Shown piece by piece: positions 1 through 11,779 of a stretch of 64,000 nucleotides of DNA (position 1 is the first letter of the stretch; each line of letters opens with the position of its first letter). The DNA is from Sipunculus nudus (Eukaryota; Annelida; Sipuncula; Golfingiida; Sipunculidae). The notes beneath the pieces were generated by a model. The model saw nothing but the letters and a program-made list of their open reading frames with translations, did no database searches and was not told where the DNA came from. Made by a program: the position numbers and the translations under genes. The DNA lies in NCBI GenBank assembly GCA_026874595.1, contig CM049310.1, forward strand, positions 30,693,558 through 30,757,557. Direction: 5' to 3'.

Positions 1-250
1 TGCTATGACAACGAAAAGGTGGTACAGGGACCAGTTCAATAGGTTTACATCTATTTTACTTTTCTGTCTGATTAAATAATCACATTTTTGTGTTTTCTCC
101 TCCTTATATTCGAATGATACCTGTATTAAATGGGAGGGTGTAGAATGAGTCTAGGTTAAGCTTGTTATGGTCAAATAATTTCCAATTAAACATTATTTCA
201 ATGATATTTGTAAAGCCGGTATATATTTCAAACATGTGCTTCAATTCCAG

Positions 251-289
251 GCGGCATCAATCCAGGAGGAAGGTCAGGGACATGCGGAC
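251..289 (+). CDS. Internal exon of a probable membrane mucin, start of Cys-rich module (gene continues left of window)
   Basis: This 39-bp exon is preceded by a pyrimidine-rich tract ending in CAG and followed by an excellent GTAAGT donor at 290. The frame that joins to the next exon starts at 253 and reads GINPGGRSGTCG, giving one cysteine. Two bases belong to a codon begun in an upstream exon, so both junctions are phase 1, as is common in shuffled extracellular modules. The exon alone is too short to prove. Support comes from phase and frame continuity with the exons at 619 and 1256. The signal peptide and translation start are not visible and should lie left of position 1. Confidence 0.6.
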
Positions 290-618
290 GTAAGTTTATT
301 CTCCGCATTTTCTTTTTTAACCTGTCGCCTTTTTCTTATTGTCATTATTTACAGACCAAGCACAGAAAGTAACTGATATGTTTGCACTTTAAATTTAAAA
401 ATAGCAAAAAATATGTAACTCATTTTGACTTACCTGTGTAACAATCTTTTAGTGAATATTTTTTTATTATATTTCAGTAAAACAAACGATATGTACACAA
501 AGATAAGCCCGTCTGAAGACCATCCCTTGATGAAACCACCCTGCTATAGCCTGTTATACTTGTCGTTCCTGGCATGTTTTTTTAGTTTGCTAACTAGGTT
601 AATATGAATGCATTTCAG

Positions 619-747
619 CCTGGAAGAATTACGGTCAATCACAATGCTCGCACGATAGCCCAGGCAATGCGATATGTAATAATTATCCCGGCATCCACTG
701 CATTAACAACAGGTGTACCGATAACCCGGTCCTGGCCATCACAACGC
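619..747 (+). CDS. Cys-rich extracellular exon of the probable membrane mucin
   Basis: The exon lies between an acceptor ending TTTCAG (618) and a GTAAGT donor (748). At 129 bp it is phase 1 on both sides. Its open frame has four cysteines, in the segments QCSHDS, AICNNY, GIHCIN and NNRCTD. With the cysteine of the preceding exon the visible spacing is C-x10-C-x9-C-x7-C-x4-C, which suggests a small disulfide-knit module. I do not recognise the family; an EB-like or knottin-like module is possible. The sequence then turns Thr-rich (AITT) as it enters the mucin exon. The overlapping Met-start frame at 604-798 reads through both splice sites and is not the gene. Confidence 0.68.
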
Positions 748-1255
748 GTAAGTAGTGCCATCGCCATCATATATGTATATACGCACTCATCAGGTTAGAC
801 TAAAATAAGTTTCAGTTATGTTGGAAAAAGTATTGCTTATGTTGTCTCTTTGGATCCAGTGACTGCCCGTTTTGGTCATTTAGAACCCATCAGTCCATTT
901 AGTCATGAGTCATGTATGCCTTACCACGAATTAAACAATCTATTTCTACACAGATTAGGTGTTCATTAATGTGAACCAGTAAAATCTGGCACTTTAATGT
1001 ACTGTATTAGAAGACTGGTAGATATAAAATCATAACTATCAGTATGTTAAGCTTTAAAGACGATTCTGTAGAATATTCATTATTAATCTTTTAGTACTTA
1101 GGGAAATTATTTATGTTTTCACCACATTAACGAATATAAAATATTATATCACCGGATAAAACAAAATTTAAATGTTTCCAAAACGAAATTTGGGTTCTCA
1201 GGTTAGTAAGAATTAGTCTATCAAAAGGATATATCAGAATGTTAATCAATTTCAG

Positions 1256-2431
1256 CGGCGCCATCTGCAGTGGTCACGACCGAAATGCGGACCACAATTC
1301 AAGCAGAAACCACTACACAGCGAGCTACCACAACACAGGCAGAAACCACAACACAGCCAGCTACCACTACACAGGCAGAAACCACAACACTGCCAGCTAC
1401 CACTACACAAGCACAAACCACTACACAGGCAGAAACAATATCAGAAACCACAACACAGCCAGCTACCACTACACAGGCAGAAACCACAACACTGCCAGCT
1501 ACCACTACACAAGCACAAACCACTACACAGGCAGAAACAACTACACGGGCAGCAACCACTACACAGGCAGACACCACTATACAGCCAGCAACCACTACAC
1601 AGGGAAAATCTTATATACAGCCAGCAATCACTACCCAGACAGAAAAGACTACACAAGCAGAAACCACTACACCGGCAGAAACAACTACACAAGCAGCAAC
1701 CACTACACAGGCAGACACCACTACACAGCCAGCAACCACTACACAGGCAGAAACCACTTCACAGCCAGCTACCACCACACAGGCAGAAACCACTACACAG
1801 CCAGCCACTACTACACAGGCAGAAATCACTACACAGCCACCTACCACTTCACAGCCAGCAACCACTACACAGGCAGAAACCACTACACAGCCAGCAACCA
1901 CCACACAGGCAGAAACCACTACACAACCAGCTACTACTACACAGGCAGAAATCAGTACACAGCCACCTACCACTACACAGCCACCAACCACTACACAGGC
2001 AGAAACCACTTCACAGCCAGCAACCACCACACAGGCAGAAACCACCACACAACCAGCAACCACTACACAGGCAGAAATCATTACACAGACACCTACCACT
2101 ACACAGCCACCAACCACTACACAGGCAGAAACAACTACACAGCCAGCAACCACCACACAGGCAGAAACCACCTCACAACCAGCAACCACTACACAGGCAG
2201 AAATCATTACACAGACACCTTCCACTACACAGGCAGAAAAGACAACACAGGCAGCTACCACTACACAGGCAGAAACCAGTACACTGATAGAAACGACTGC
2301 ACAGGCAGCTACCACTACACAGGCAGAAACCAGTACACAGGCAGAAACCACTTCACAGACAGGAACGACAGGTCAGGCCACTACAAAAGCACAGACCACA
2401 GTCCCGAATACGACAGAACCAACATCACAAG
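1256..2431 (+). CDS. Large mucin-domain exon: Thr/Gln/Ala-rich tandem repeat of a probable membrane mucin
   Basis: The exon is 1176 bp, with acceptor AATTTCAG at 1248-1255 and donor GTACGT at 2432. It is phase 1 at both ends. The frame set by the upstream exon (codons from 1258) is open throughout: it begins APSAVVTTEMRTT and ends TTEPTSQ. Most of it is about 30 copies of a 12-residue, 36-bp unit of the type TTTQAETTTQPA. Such a Thr-dense, Cys-free sequence is the classical substrate for mucin-type O-glycosylation and should form a stiff extended stalk outside the cell. The 36-bp unit also lacks stops in another + frame (1239-2456) and in long minus frames. The splice-consistent frame is preferred because it joins open exons on both sides. 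Confidence 0.75.
1290..2380 (+). repeat. Coding minisatellite, 36-bp unit (12 codons)
   Basis: Tandem units of the type ACCACTACACAGGCAGAA plus a variant half (CAGCCAGCT, CAGGCAGCT). The length is a multiple of three throughout, so copy-number change keeps the reading frame. Unit variants (QPA, QPP, QAE, QTP) alternate, suggesting past unequal exchange. Confidence 0.9.
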
Positions 2432-2885
2432 GTACGTCTCTTACCTCGTAGCCTAGTTAGCCTAAACACACAAATCTGGGTTACGTTACATATATTATAG
2501 CCTACCAAAAAAAATTCTTGGTTTCGTCACACATCACATAGCCTATCAACAGAATACAGGGTTACGTCACATACCTCATAGCCTACCCACACAATACTGG
2601 GATACGTCACATACCTCATAGCTTACCAAAACAATATTGAGATACGTCACATATCTCATAGCCTACCCACAGAATACTGGGATACGTCACATACCACATA
2701 GCCTACCAACACAATATTTGGATACGTCACACACCATATAGCCTACCAACACAATACTTGGATACGTCACATACCTCATAGCCTACCCACAGAATATTTG
2801 GTTACGTCACATAACTCATAGCCTACCCACACAAAAGTTGGATACGTCACATACCTCATAGCCTATCCACACAATAATGAATACG
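2432..2885. repeat. 40-bp intronic minisatellite beginning at the splice donor
   Basis: About 11 copies of a 40-bp unit of the form GATACGTCACATACCTCATA followed by GCCTACCCACACAATACTGG. The first copy starts with the authentic donor (GGTACGTCTC at 2431) and carries a short internal insertion. The array therefore appears to have grown out of the first bases of the intron. Confidence 0.88.
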
Positions 2886-5884
2886 CCCCATACATAACGT
2901 TTCCTGCAGACCAACATTAAGAAAATTTGGTGCTTTACTGGCTTTTATACGAATTATCCTCATAATCTTGAATATGGATATATTTTCATATTCTTAAGAT
3001 TTAATTTTAAATCAAAATCTAAAAATTAATTTTAGAAGACCATTCAAGTGGAACGTTCCAACAAAGACATCTCCAACTGTTCTTGAATGCTGAATGTGCA
3101 TTAATGATAAACTTACCACTAAATAAAGGACCCTTTATGTATTTTTTAATTTTAAAAAATATATCAACATTTAAAAAAAATATATTTAAATCAATTTAAA
3201 TTTATTTTCAAAGATGAGAACATAGTAGCTTAATTGATAAATACTTCTAATGGGACCTTATCATGTACAGCGGATGATTTACTAGTTTAAACAGTAAACG
3301 CCAAATCAACTTTGGATATGAATGAATTTCATTTTTTTATTTAAATTTGAATTTGAATTTAAACTTAAATTTCTGAAGACTGATCTTCTGGAGTCGTTAA
3401 ACCAAGTACATTTCTTTACTATGGCATTCTATATATGCATTAATGTGACAACTAGGCTTCTAATATCAAGTTATAAGGGACTTTCTGTCTAGTTATTTTT
3501 AGTTTTTAAACATAGTAAAATTTAAAACCGCTCCCAAACTTTTCCCCAAAGCGGATGTTAGCGGATTTATGATATTTTTCTACAGACTTTGGGCGCAGCG
3601 AATGACACCAAGTATGTGATGGGGTTCCCGGGGGGGGGGGGGGTAGGGGTGTCGGAGGGCTGGGGATAGCCTACCTAGAGATGGAGCGAATTCATCATGC
3701 CACAATACGACTAAGTGTTATTTAGGACACAGAACTTGGAAGTTCAAACAGTACTTTTTATCATAAATACTCTTGTTGTCGGTAAAATATTCTTATTTCT
3801 CTTCAATACTTCTTCCGTAAATATTAAACCATAAATTTATTCTTATTCTCCCGTCGGGGGTTGTACTCTGCACGGTGGCCTCAACGATGTTTATTTTTTT
3901 TTAACATTTCCTTAATTGCCATGAAATCATCCAATTATCAGTTGTCTTATAACGTCTGAAAGGATAAAATTTCATTAAGGATAAAGTTGTCCAGCTCGAA
4001 TGATAGATATGAACCGTAGCTTAACAGTGGCAGGTCATGCACATTCCCAGTTTAACCACAGACGCTTCTGAGAAAATAATGATATATTTCCCGCATATAT
4101 TCCTAGGAATGAAAGTATTTTATATGCGCTTCAAGCTATCTATAATTGACCCAAAGAAGCTTTGGTAAAATTATATATTTCCGTCACTATCCTCTAAGAC
4201 AATGTGAAAGACCTGTAAGTTTTATTATTTTTCGTTATTTTTATTGGCGGTATATGCTACACATTTGGAAATGATACACAGGTGCAAACTGCTGTTTTTA
4301 TCGTTCTTGTTTTGCGAGAATTTGATGCACAGTTTATTTGCATACGGCTACCCTGTCAGCCCTTTTACGCGATTGGTGGCAAGATGTTGCGTGCATCAGC
4401 CCCACAAAAAGAAGCAATCAGAGACCCGTACTTATACTTCACGCCAGCGCGCTCAGTTTCATTCATGCAATTTTATGGCGGGGAAATCGTCCGTGTTCAT
4501 AAGTTTCAGTGGTTGCAAATCCGATTTCATAAAAGCACAAGCGGCGACGATCTATTGACTTTTGAGATTACTTTTTTTCAGAATTTTTTTAAAACTATCA
4601 ATGAACCGCAACTCTTATAAATACTGGGGTATTATAAAGAAGATGTAATTGTCATGCTATGTGTACACACTTGTTACCTTAGATTTTATAAGTAAACTAG
4701 CTGATTAACCCGGTTACCGGGCTATTTTTCGGCCTTTGGGGCGTATTAAATGAGGTTAGATTGTTTGGCTCCAGGATGTCTGGACCCCCCCCCCCCCCCC
4801 GTTTAAGCCGTCGCAACCTTTTTCAAGGGTTACAGACGAACACCCCCCCCTCCTAAAAAAATTATACGATTCATGAAAAAAATAGAATATATATTGCATA
4901 TTTATAGATTTTATTTTACAAAATATTTTATATCTGTTCTGTATTCTTTCGTCAACCATAACAATATACCTCTTTCAACTAAACGTTCCTTATATGCTAC
5001 CATTGATACAGTATAAATATTATAATTTATATTAAACACAGACATTAACACCGACTACACATGTATCAAAACACAGGAACATCAGTGAAACCTTTCAACC
5101 CTTATTGAAATAATAGACTTTTCCAGCCATACCCCGCCATCGTCCATGGTAGACTGGTTCTCATATTTTAGGGGGGGAAATGTATTGTGAAAACTACATG
5201 CAAGGTACAGTTTTATATGTATGATAGATAATTAGACGGATGTTTCTTCTATCCCATTATGCCATAGTTTTATATAAAAATAAAAAATGGGTAACTTAAC
5301 CGTTTATTCTTTCGCAATAAACGGGTAGACAATGTGCCGTGGAATGGAGTATAGTTTCTAATTTTCTGAAAATCTTGAGAGAACGATCGCAAATTTTTAA
5401 TGTGTCCTCCTCGCCTCGATGACAGAAAGATATTTCAATATTATTGTTATAAAGATGTGGGTAAATGAAGTATATGAAGAGTCAGTTTAATATTTGGGTT
5501 CATCCAAACATGTGACCTGCATAATAGAGATTGTCTATAGGCATGTATGCCTATATATTCTTCGGGGTTTTATTCTGACGCTGTCTCCAGTTTTAGGCCT
5601 CATTTCATTCAGTGCCTGACTTGTCCAGAATTTCAAAGTTCAGAAAACACCAATTATTGTTTGCATTTCCTTTTTTTGGTCTCTGGAGCAGATATATGTT
5701 GGTTCAAATCCAGTCATGGTCAACAGTCACTATATATATACAGTCTGCATTTGGCTGTCTATTCATTTGCTTGTTGAATTATAGCAGGGGCCCCTTTGGG
5801 AACAACCCGGAAAAAATGTAATTATTGCTCTAGAAATAAAAAAAAAATACATATAACAGCTTGGATCACTGGGGCAAAACGCAG

Positions 5885-5886
<2 letters not shown>
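2886..5886. other. Intronic stretch, no gene seen
   Basis: AT-rich DNA inside the last mucin intron. It holds a 14-G run (3630-3643), a 16-C run (4785-4800) and a shorter C run near 4843. Two overlapping frames at 4244-4620 (104 and 112 codons) have no splice or domain support. Confidence 0.5.
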
Positions 5887-5936
<50 letters not shown>

Positions 5937-5964
5937 TCTCTCTCTCTCTCTCTCACACAAACAC
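5887..5964. repeat. (CT)n microsatellite
   Basis: About 20 CT dinucleotides, an ACACA interruption, then a second CT run ending in ACACAAACACA. Confidence 0.97.
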
Positions 5965-7293
5965 AATGGTTATCAATAATTTAAACAACAATATATCGTG
6001 TTGACCCAGCATATTTCATTATTTTTACTAGATTATTCTATGTACGTCACTTCATGCCTCGACAAATTTAAGGAAAATCCGTTCAAAACATTATTAAGAA
6101 ATGTTACTAAAAGATCAACCAAACAACACAGCAAGTAAGGAACCCGTCAACCAAAGATTATATTTCCTCTTCTTAAAATAAAATAAATGAGATGTTCAAA
6201 GATTATTTTTTTCCAGATGATGTTTATTTAAGTCAGAGCCATCGATAATCAAAATAATCCATTTGAAATAATAATATCGATATTAGAAAAATACTGCACT
6301 CTATAAAAGTACGGGCTATATATCAAGACTTTTGCAATTCAGATAATTATAATATCAGCGATAACCCTTGCTTACATGAGGACGATAAACGACTCCCTTG
6401 ACATTTCAATATTTCGCTGATGTTTGAAGCGGAAACCTCCAACTCGGAAAGACACATCACCACCACTCAATGATGCGGAATGATTTTTCATATTTCATGT
6501 CTCTAGTTTTTCCACCAAGAAACGTGTTTGGCACCAGTCGAACAAACTAGTTGACCCATTTTCAATTTATACAATTCTTAATAATCATCACGACTCGATG
6601 ATTCTAATTATCTTCCGATGAGATGTGGTCAGAATCGTCAGGAAACTCTATAAAACCAGGCAAGAGTGTCGTGGTCACAGTCTTAATTGTTAATACTTGT
6701 TTCGCCCCCTGATTGGCACATTTTCATTTTGTAATTATCGGCTTTGAGACTAATTATAAGCTGAGAAAAGGCTACCAGGATCATTACAGATTCTACAAAA
6801 TCAATATAATCGTTTTTGTTCTCTTCTACTGGACGTGTGATTATGGTAAACAGTGATATTACTGCTGGACGTGTGTTCGTGACAATCCGTGATTAATACT
6901 GAAGAAAGGGCAAGCTCCGACCCAAAAGTTACAGTTTTTTCATAACTTCACAAAGAAACTTTATTTTTAACCTTGAAACCTATTCTGATATTATCGTTTC
7001 CATCAACTACATTTTGTAATTACTTGTGGCTTGACAACTAATGAAAGTTATATGTTGTAAAGATATTTTAGTGCACTCTCTGATATAGCGAAACTCTTAT
7101 GTTTGAAGACTTACCCTTTTCGACTTAATTTTTATATATTCATATGCTACAAGCAACTAATGGATTTTAAGACCATATAGAACAAAAGTATATATGATCA
7201 CTTTGCAATTTACAACTGTATTGTACAAGTCATTTTCTGCATAAAAGCCAGTTTGATATACATTGAAAGATATTTTCCTATTTTAGTGGAAAC

Positions 7294-7295
<2 letters not shown>
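5965..7295. other. Intronic stretch, nothing recognised
   Basis: AT-rich single-copy-looking DNA with no open frame or repeat that I can support. Confidence 0.5.

Positions 7296-7361
<66 letters not shown>
7296..7361. repeat. (AT)n microsatellite
   Basis: An uninterrupted TA/AT run of about 65 bp. The minus-strand frame crossing it (7210-7623) is a by-product of the repeat. Confidence 0.97.
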
Positions 7362-7364
<3 letters not shown>

Positions 7365-8029
7365 GGTTATCATTTATTCTTTGTTCTTCATTTGCGTAGA
7401 GATAAATATCAGGTAAATAGGCAATATTTATGGGAATACTGCTGTCAAATGTCTTCTTAATGTCTTCTTTATACACGCGTTCGCACGTCAAATAACGAGC
7501 TCTTGAGTATTTTAGGTAAAAATGATATTCCATATCATGGAAGGCTAGGAAGAGAAATAAATGTAGCGGCCAAGATACAGATAAACTGTCAGTGTTATTA
7601 TAGCCCCACTGCACAAGGATCAAGGTTATAAACCTTCTTTACAGGATAACAGGGCATTTTGGTGACATCCTGTTTCGGTCACGGGACTGTCTGTTACTAT
7701 TTCCGTCAAGTCCGTTTCTGTATTATATCAAAGCAGCACAATCTATATGTTGCCTATACACATGGAGTGATCAGAGCTTAAAGGGGCAAAATCAACAGCA
7801 ATATTATGCCAATTTTTCACACCATCACTTCAGTTTTGCTTTATACAAAAGTTTCCCAGCAAAAATATCCCAGCACACAGTCTGTTAACCATTACTAGGT
7901 CGCATCACCGGAGGTCTGATTTTGAGCCACAACATGCGGTGTTTCAGTCAGCGAGAACATGTATTACATTGTTTTGGCCAAGTAAGGTGTTGTGGCTCCG
8001 CGATGCACACGGCATAACGCGCTGTGTTT
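7362..8029. other. Intronic stretch, no gene; possible short dispersed repeat at about 7780-8030
   Basis: No coding signal. The segment from about 7780 (AAAGGGGCAAAATCAAC) up to the Helitron-like element reads like a short interspersed repeat, but no second copy is visible here. Confidence 0.3.
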
Positions 8030-8798
8030 ATGTTGACAGCTGTGATCGCGCCCTGTCCCACCTTTATTAAATTTTAACGCATTTTTTCTCGATTTAAATA
8101 TTAAATGAAGCGGTCCGTCTGTTAATAGGACACAAACCCTAGGTTAGACCTAGAAACTTCTAACTGTACATCTGGGGAGGGCCTCGGCAAATCTCTCAAG
8201 AAACCCGAAATTAGGCCATGGTGACCTATATTATGCGAGCTACGACCCTAATACATTATTTTGAGCACCTCGGTCAAACGGGGCACAAATTATATCCATT
8301 TGGCCTATAATCTTGTAATGTGACAATCAGAGAGGAAAAAATATGATTAATGCACCCTGAAAGTCAGATGGACGTAAATTGTATCTGTAAGCCTAGAATT
8401 TTCTAACGCAATATCTAGAGAGGTTTTGTGCAAGTCTCCTTACAAACCTGAAACTAGATTATAGCGACCTGTATTCTGCAAGCGACTGGCCAAAACATGA
8501 TTATGAGCAGCTAAAAGTCAGACAGAGACGAAATTGTATCTATAAGGCCTAGAATCTTTTAACGTAACATCGAGAGAGGTCAACAAAAGTTTCATAAGAA
8601 ACGTCTCTTTTAATGAAGATCCATTGAGGTCCCTGTAAAATCTTCATAGAAACCCGAAATAAGGTCGCTGTAACCTATTTTCTAATGAAAATGAATTGTT
8701 CAAGGTTACTTAAGAGATATTTTTCACCAGGTCAATAATAAATATATGCGTCGCCTGTACGTCAAATTCAGCTGCGCGTCATAGCCTAGGGGCCACTT
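8030..8798 (+). mobile_element. Helitron-like / pearl-like modular element, 5'-truncated copy
   Basis: Diverged units carry the recurring blocks GGACACAAA or GGCACAAAT, CCTAGAA(T)CTTCTAAC, GAAACC(C)GAAATTAGG and GTGACCTATATT. The right end, CAGCTGCGCGTCATAGCC followed by TAGGGGCCACTTA, matches the right end of the element at 22176-23699 (CAGCTTAGCGTCATGGCCC, ATGGGCCACTAG). The left terminus shared by other copies is not seen, so this copy is truncated or rearranged. Confidence 0.6.
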
Positions 8799-8849
8799 AA
8801 AAAAATAACAGTAAATCACCGTACTGATGATACAGAAGGACACAAAATC

Positions 8850-9195
8850 CCGTTTCGGTCCCTCGTCATGTTCGTTTCGGTCCCTGAGCCTCATCAAGTT
8901 CGTTTCGGCCCCTCGTCATATCCGTTTCGGCCCCTCGTCATGTCCGTATAGGCCCCTCGTCAAGCCCTTTCGGTCCCTCGTCATGTCCGTTTCGGCCTCT
9001 CGTCTTTCCGTTTCGGCCCCTTGTCATGTCCGTTTCGGCCTCTCGTCATGTCCGTTTCGGCTCCTCGTCATGTCCGTTTCGGCCTCTCGCCCCATGTCAT
9101 GTCCGTTTCGGCCTCTCGTCATGTCCGTTTCAGCCCCTCGTCATGTCCGTTTCGGTCGTGCAATCAAGCATGCATGTCCGTTTTTTTGGTCCTTG
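8850..9195. repeat. 22-bp minisatellite
   Basis: About 15 copies of CCGTTTCGGCCCCTCGTCATGT with substitutions and small indels. Because 22 is not a multiple of three, the peptide cycles through frames. The open frames at 8827-9208 are products of the repeat, not a gene. Confidence 0.92.
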
Positions 9196-10403
9196 TAATA
9201 TAATGTAAGCTGTTTTGTAAGTATACGTATACGTCTCTACTGCGATTTACCTTTGATACTGATTGAAAATTTTTTCGTGGATCAATTTTTTTTTATTGCA
9301 AATGAAGACCAGATCCTTGGTAATGCTTTGGCACAAATTCCCCAGAAGAATTATTAAAGGTATGGAAAATAGACTTAATGCCATTTTGAGCATATACCCG
9401 ATTTCAGGCACCCGATTGAAGCACATTTTGTGTTTTCCAGGCAAGCTTGCAAAATTCCGCTTCTTGTATATATCCACCGGTATAGAACAAAAACAAGAAC
9501 GCCGCTGGCACCCTATTTTTCCCAGAGACCTTATTTTGTGGCCTCGCTGCACATTGCGCCCTTGACTTGACTGAGTCGAAAAGACGGATCCGTAGTGAAT
9601 GCTGCAGATCAATGCTTTTTTATATGTAAAATTACAGTCACAGAGACAAGTAGAATTATTTATAGATACCATATTATGTAAACGTTCTTATAACAAATAA
9701 TATACATTTAATAATAGGTACCTTTCCCTTCGCCTTAAAGTAGCTAAATGCACTGATTCATAAAATTCAGGCATAAAACAGTACGGCAGCTTCTTCCCTT
9801 CTGATACAACTTCCATTTTCTAATTCTGCTTTAAATTGGGATTTAAACATGGGTTATGTAACCAAATCTCTGTGTTAGATGTAGTTACAAGTTTCTTTCC
9901 GTCACTTTACTCCAGGCTTTTGTAATTTCTCTGCACGACGTATTAACACGTCCTGGTCTCCTGGTCCTCAAAGAGTCATATGACTCTTTGTATTTTATAC
10001 TTATTGGCATAAAGATACATCCACGTACGCCGTCAGTGCTAGTAAGGTGGGGGAGATCACGTACGATTCTGCTTTGATTCGTTATTTTGGGGGATAATCA
10101 AGATAAACATAATATTTTTATCAATTTAAAGCCCTCTATACCATTGTAAGGGTATTTTCTTAATTCCAGTCGAGAGGGAAAACTATTCACTCCACAAGAG
10201 ACCACCGACCTTAAGTATATACTTTCTTTGTTTCGTTGAGAGTCTTGCGTAGGTATACATGTAGTCTCAGATTACCTTTTTAATTTTTTGGGGGGGCGGG
10301 GGAGGGGTTTACCTACGCGGACTCTTTTTAAGACAGTGGTTTATCATTATTGTGGTTTCGTGAATGATTATTATCATAATTTAAAGTATTTTTATTATTT
10401 TAG
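9196..10403. other. Intronic stretch, no supported gene
   Basis: Long frames exist on both strands (minus 9247-9672, 141 codons; plus 9263-9565, 100 codons) but show no domain, repeat relation or splice context. A mixed G-rich run lies at about 10289-10308. Confidence 0.45.
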
Positions 10404-10675
10404 TTTCGATGTCAAGCCACGATAGCGCCACGGGAGAACTAATCGTGCCGCTGAGTCCGGAGCCCCCACCAGCTAAGATCGACATCGTTGATGCTGACAG
10501 TCGAATGTCCGCTAAAGCCCTGGGTTTCGTCAACATCGCCATCATCGTTGGATTTCTTGTAATGCTGCTTATACTTGATATACCTACATACAAACGTAAC
10601 CTCGATTATTTGCGCGAGAATCTTCAGGACTTCAGAGATAGGTTACGTGGCAAGCATAGCATGCTGATAAATTGA
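10404..10675 (+). CDS. 3' exon of the probable membrane mucin: juxtamembrane region, transmembrane helix, cytoplasmic tail, stop
   Basis: An acceptor (TTATTATTTTAG, ending 10403) opens this exon. The split codon with the last base of the mucin exon keeps the frame (phase 1). From the Met at 10409 there are 88 codons. They give a Ser/Pro/acidic stretch (residues 1-35), a hydrophobic helix at about 37-58 (core GFVNIAIIVGFLVMLLIL), then a basic amphipathic tail rich in R, K, D and L, ending at a stop. This is the layout of a type I single-pass anchor with a short cytoplasmic tail. Joining it to the mucin exon across an 8-kb intron is inference. It could also be a separate small membrane protein starting at 10409, and further exons may lie in the intron. 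Confidence 0.55.
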
Positions 10676-11779
10676 AAACTTATTCGGACTTTTATCAGGC
10701 GAGACCTTATATAACTGAAGAAGCTGCTGAAAGACATGTAGATGGCGCCACCGTCCATCTTCCGCGAAGAGTATTTCCAAGCTTTGGAAATTTCGCCCCT
10801 GTGCCTGTTCTCCGCCAAAAGTATACACGTTATACAACATAAACGCCGATTTGAACGTCCGGCCGTATGTAACTAGAATCTAGTAAAATTATATATTTGG
10901 TAATACGTGTTATATTGTCTGAAATGAGCTAACGTTTGCAACACTCTCACGCTGATCGCAGTAAACGTGAGCCTTTGCGAAAGACTGGCCTGAACTCTCT
11001 CAGTTTCACGTTCCAAAGACCAAATTGTACAAGATGTCCGTCCCCAAAACCGACTCTACCGCATGCTGGCGCCCACGGATCATACCGGTATACCAGGACC
11101 CGATATATACCAGTATTTAAAACTTACTAGTTCTATTCAGAAAGAGTGTCTAACAAAAGGGTATGTTCCACAGCCGTTTAGACCCCGGTTGTAAACAAGG
11201 ACACGTGCACTCAGGAGAGCGCCATGAACCAAATATGTTGACCCGAGATAAAAAGAATATAGGTTTATTTGGAGTGTAGCTGAAGGACCTCTGGAGAACA
11301 CCCTTGTTCTTTACTCAAGACAGTGCCTGGAGAAAAAGTGGTGTCATCAAATGAGAATTCGTTTCTAACAAAAGTTCGAATGATTGCAAATTGATAGTGT
11401 GAAATATAAAGGGCTGCTCTCTATCTTGTATTAATTCCTAAAAATTTTTGTTTGTTAGCGAATGAAAAATCAGCAGGTATAGGATTGATGTAAAAGATTC
11501 AACTGCGATTTTTTGACAATTAATTGTCTTAATAGGTTAGCGTTATACAGATCATATGATTGGATATATGTATATAAATATATTCATGTGTTAAAGCTGT
11601 TTTAAGCTATCTGTGATAATTGACTGTGGTTACATACATAAATACTTGTATAGATCCAATATGCTGCATATAAATGCATTTGTGAATATTTCGTTGGAGT
11701 TTTTTTTGTCAGAATAAAATGGATTATAATATCAACCTCTGTGTAAATAAGAGAACATGCATTCGGTGATGTGCGGAAA
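10676..11779. other. Region downstream of the mucin stop codon, possible 3' UTR
   Basis: No further open frame continues the gene. The nearest clear AATAAA is at 11713-11718, about 1 kb after the stop. Whether the transcript extends that far cannot be told. Confidence 0.35.
11713..11718 (+). terminator. Candidate polyadenylation signal AATAAA
   Basis: First canonical hexamer noticed downstream of the stop at 10675. It is a weak candidate, because AATAAA is frequent by chance in AT-rich DNA. Confidence 0.2.

Noticed and set aside
604-798. 64-codon + frame
   Set aside because: It crosses both splice sites of the Cys-rich exon in a different frame.
1611-2351. 246-codon minus frame (SACVVVAGCVVV-type)
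   Set aside because: Mirror of the same coding repeat; no independent support.
1239-2456. 405-codon + frame rich in NHYTGR
   Set aside because: It overlaps the mucin repeat in another frame and does not join open exons at the splice sites. It is a by-product of the 36-bp unit.
4244-4620. Two overlapping + frames of 104 and 112 codons
   Set aside because: No domain, splice context or repeat relation; they overlap each other in different frames inside an intron.
5690-5725. tRNA-like B box (GGTTCAAATCC) suggesting a tRNA or SINE head
   Set aside because: No A box at the right distance and no cloverleaf could be drawn.
8827-9208. Arg/Ser/Phe-rich frames (SVSAPRHVRFG-type)
   Set aside because: Translation of the 22-bp minisatellite, which is not a multiple of three.
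9247-9672. 141-codon minus frame overlapping a 100-codon plus frame
   Set aside because: No recognisable domain, no signal for splicing, and both strands are open, as expected by chance.
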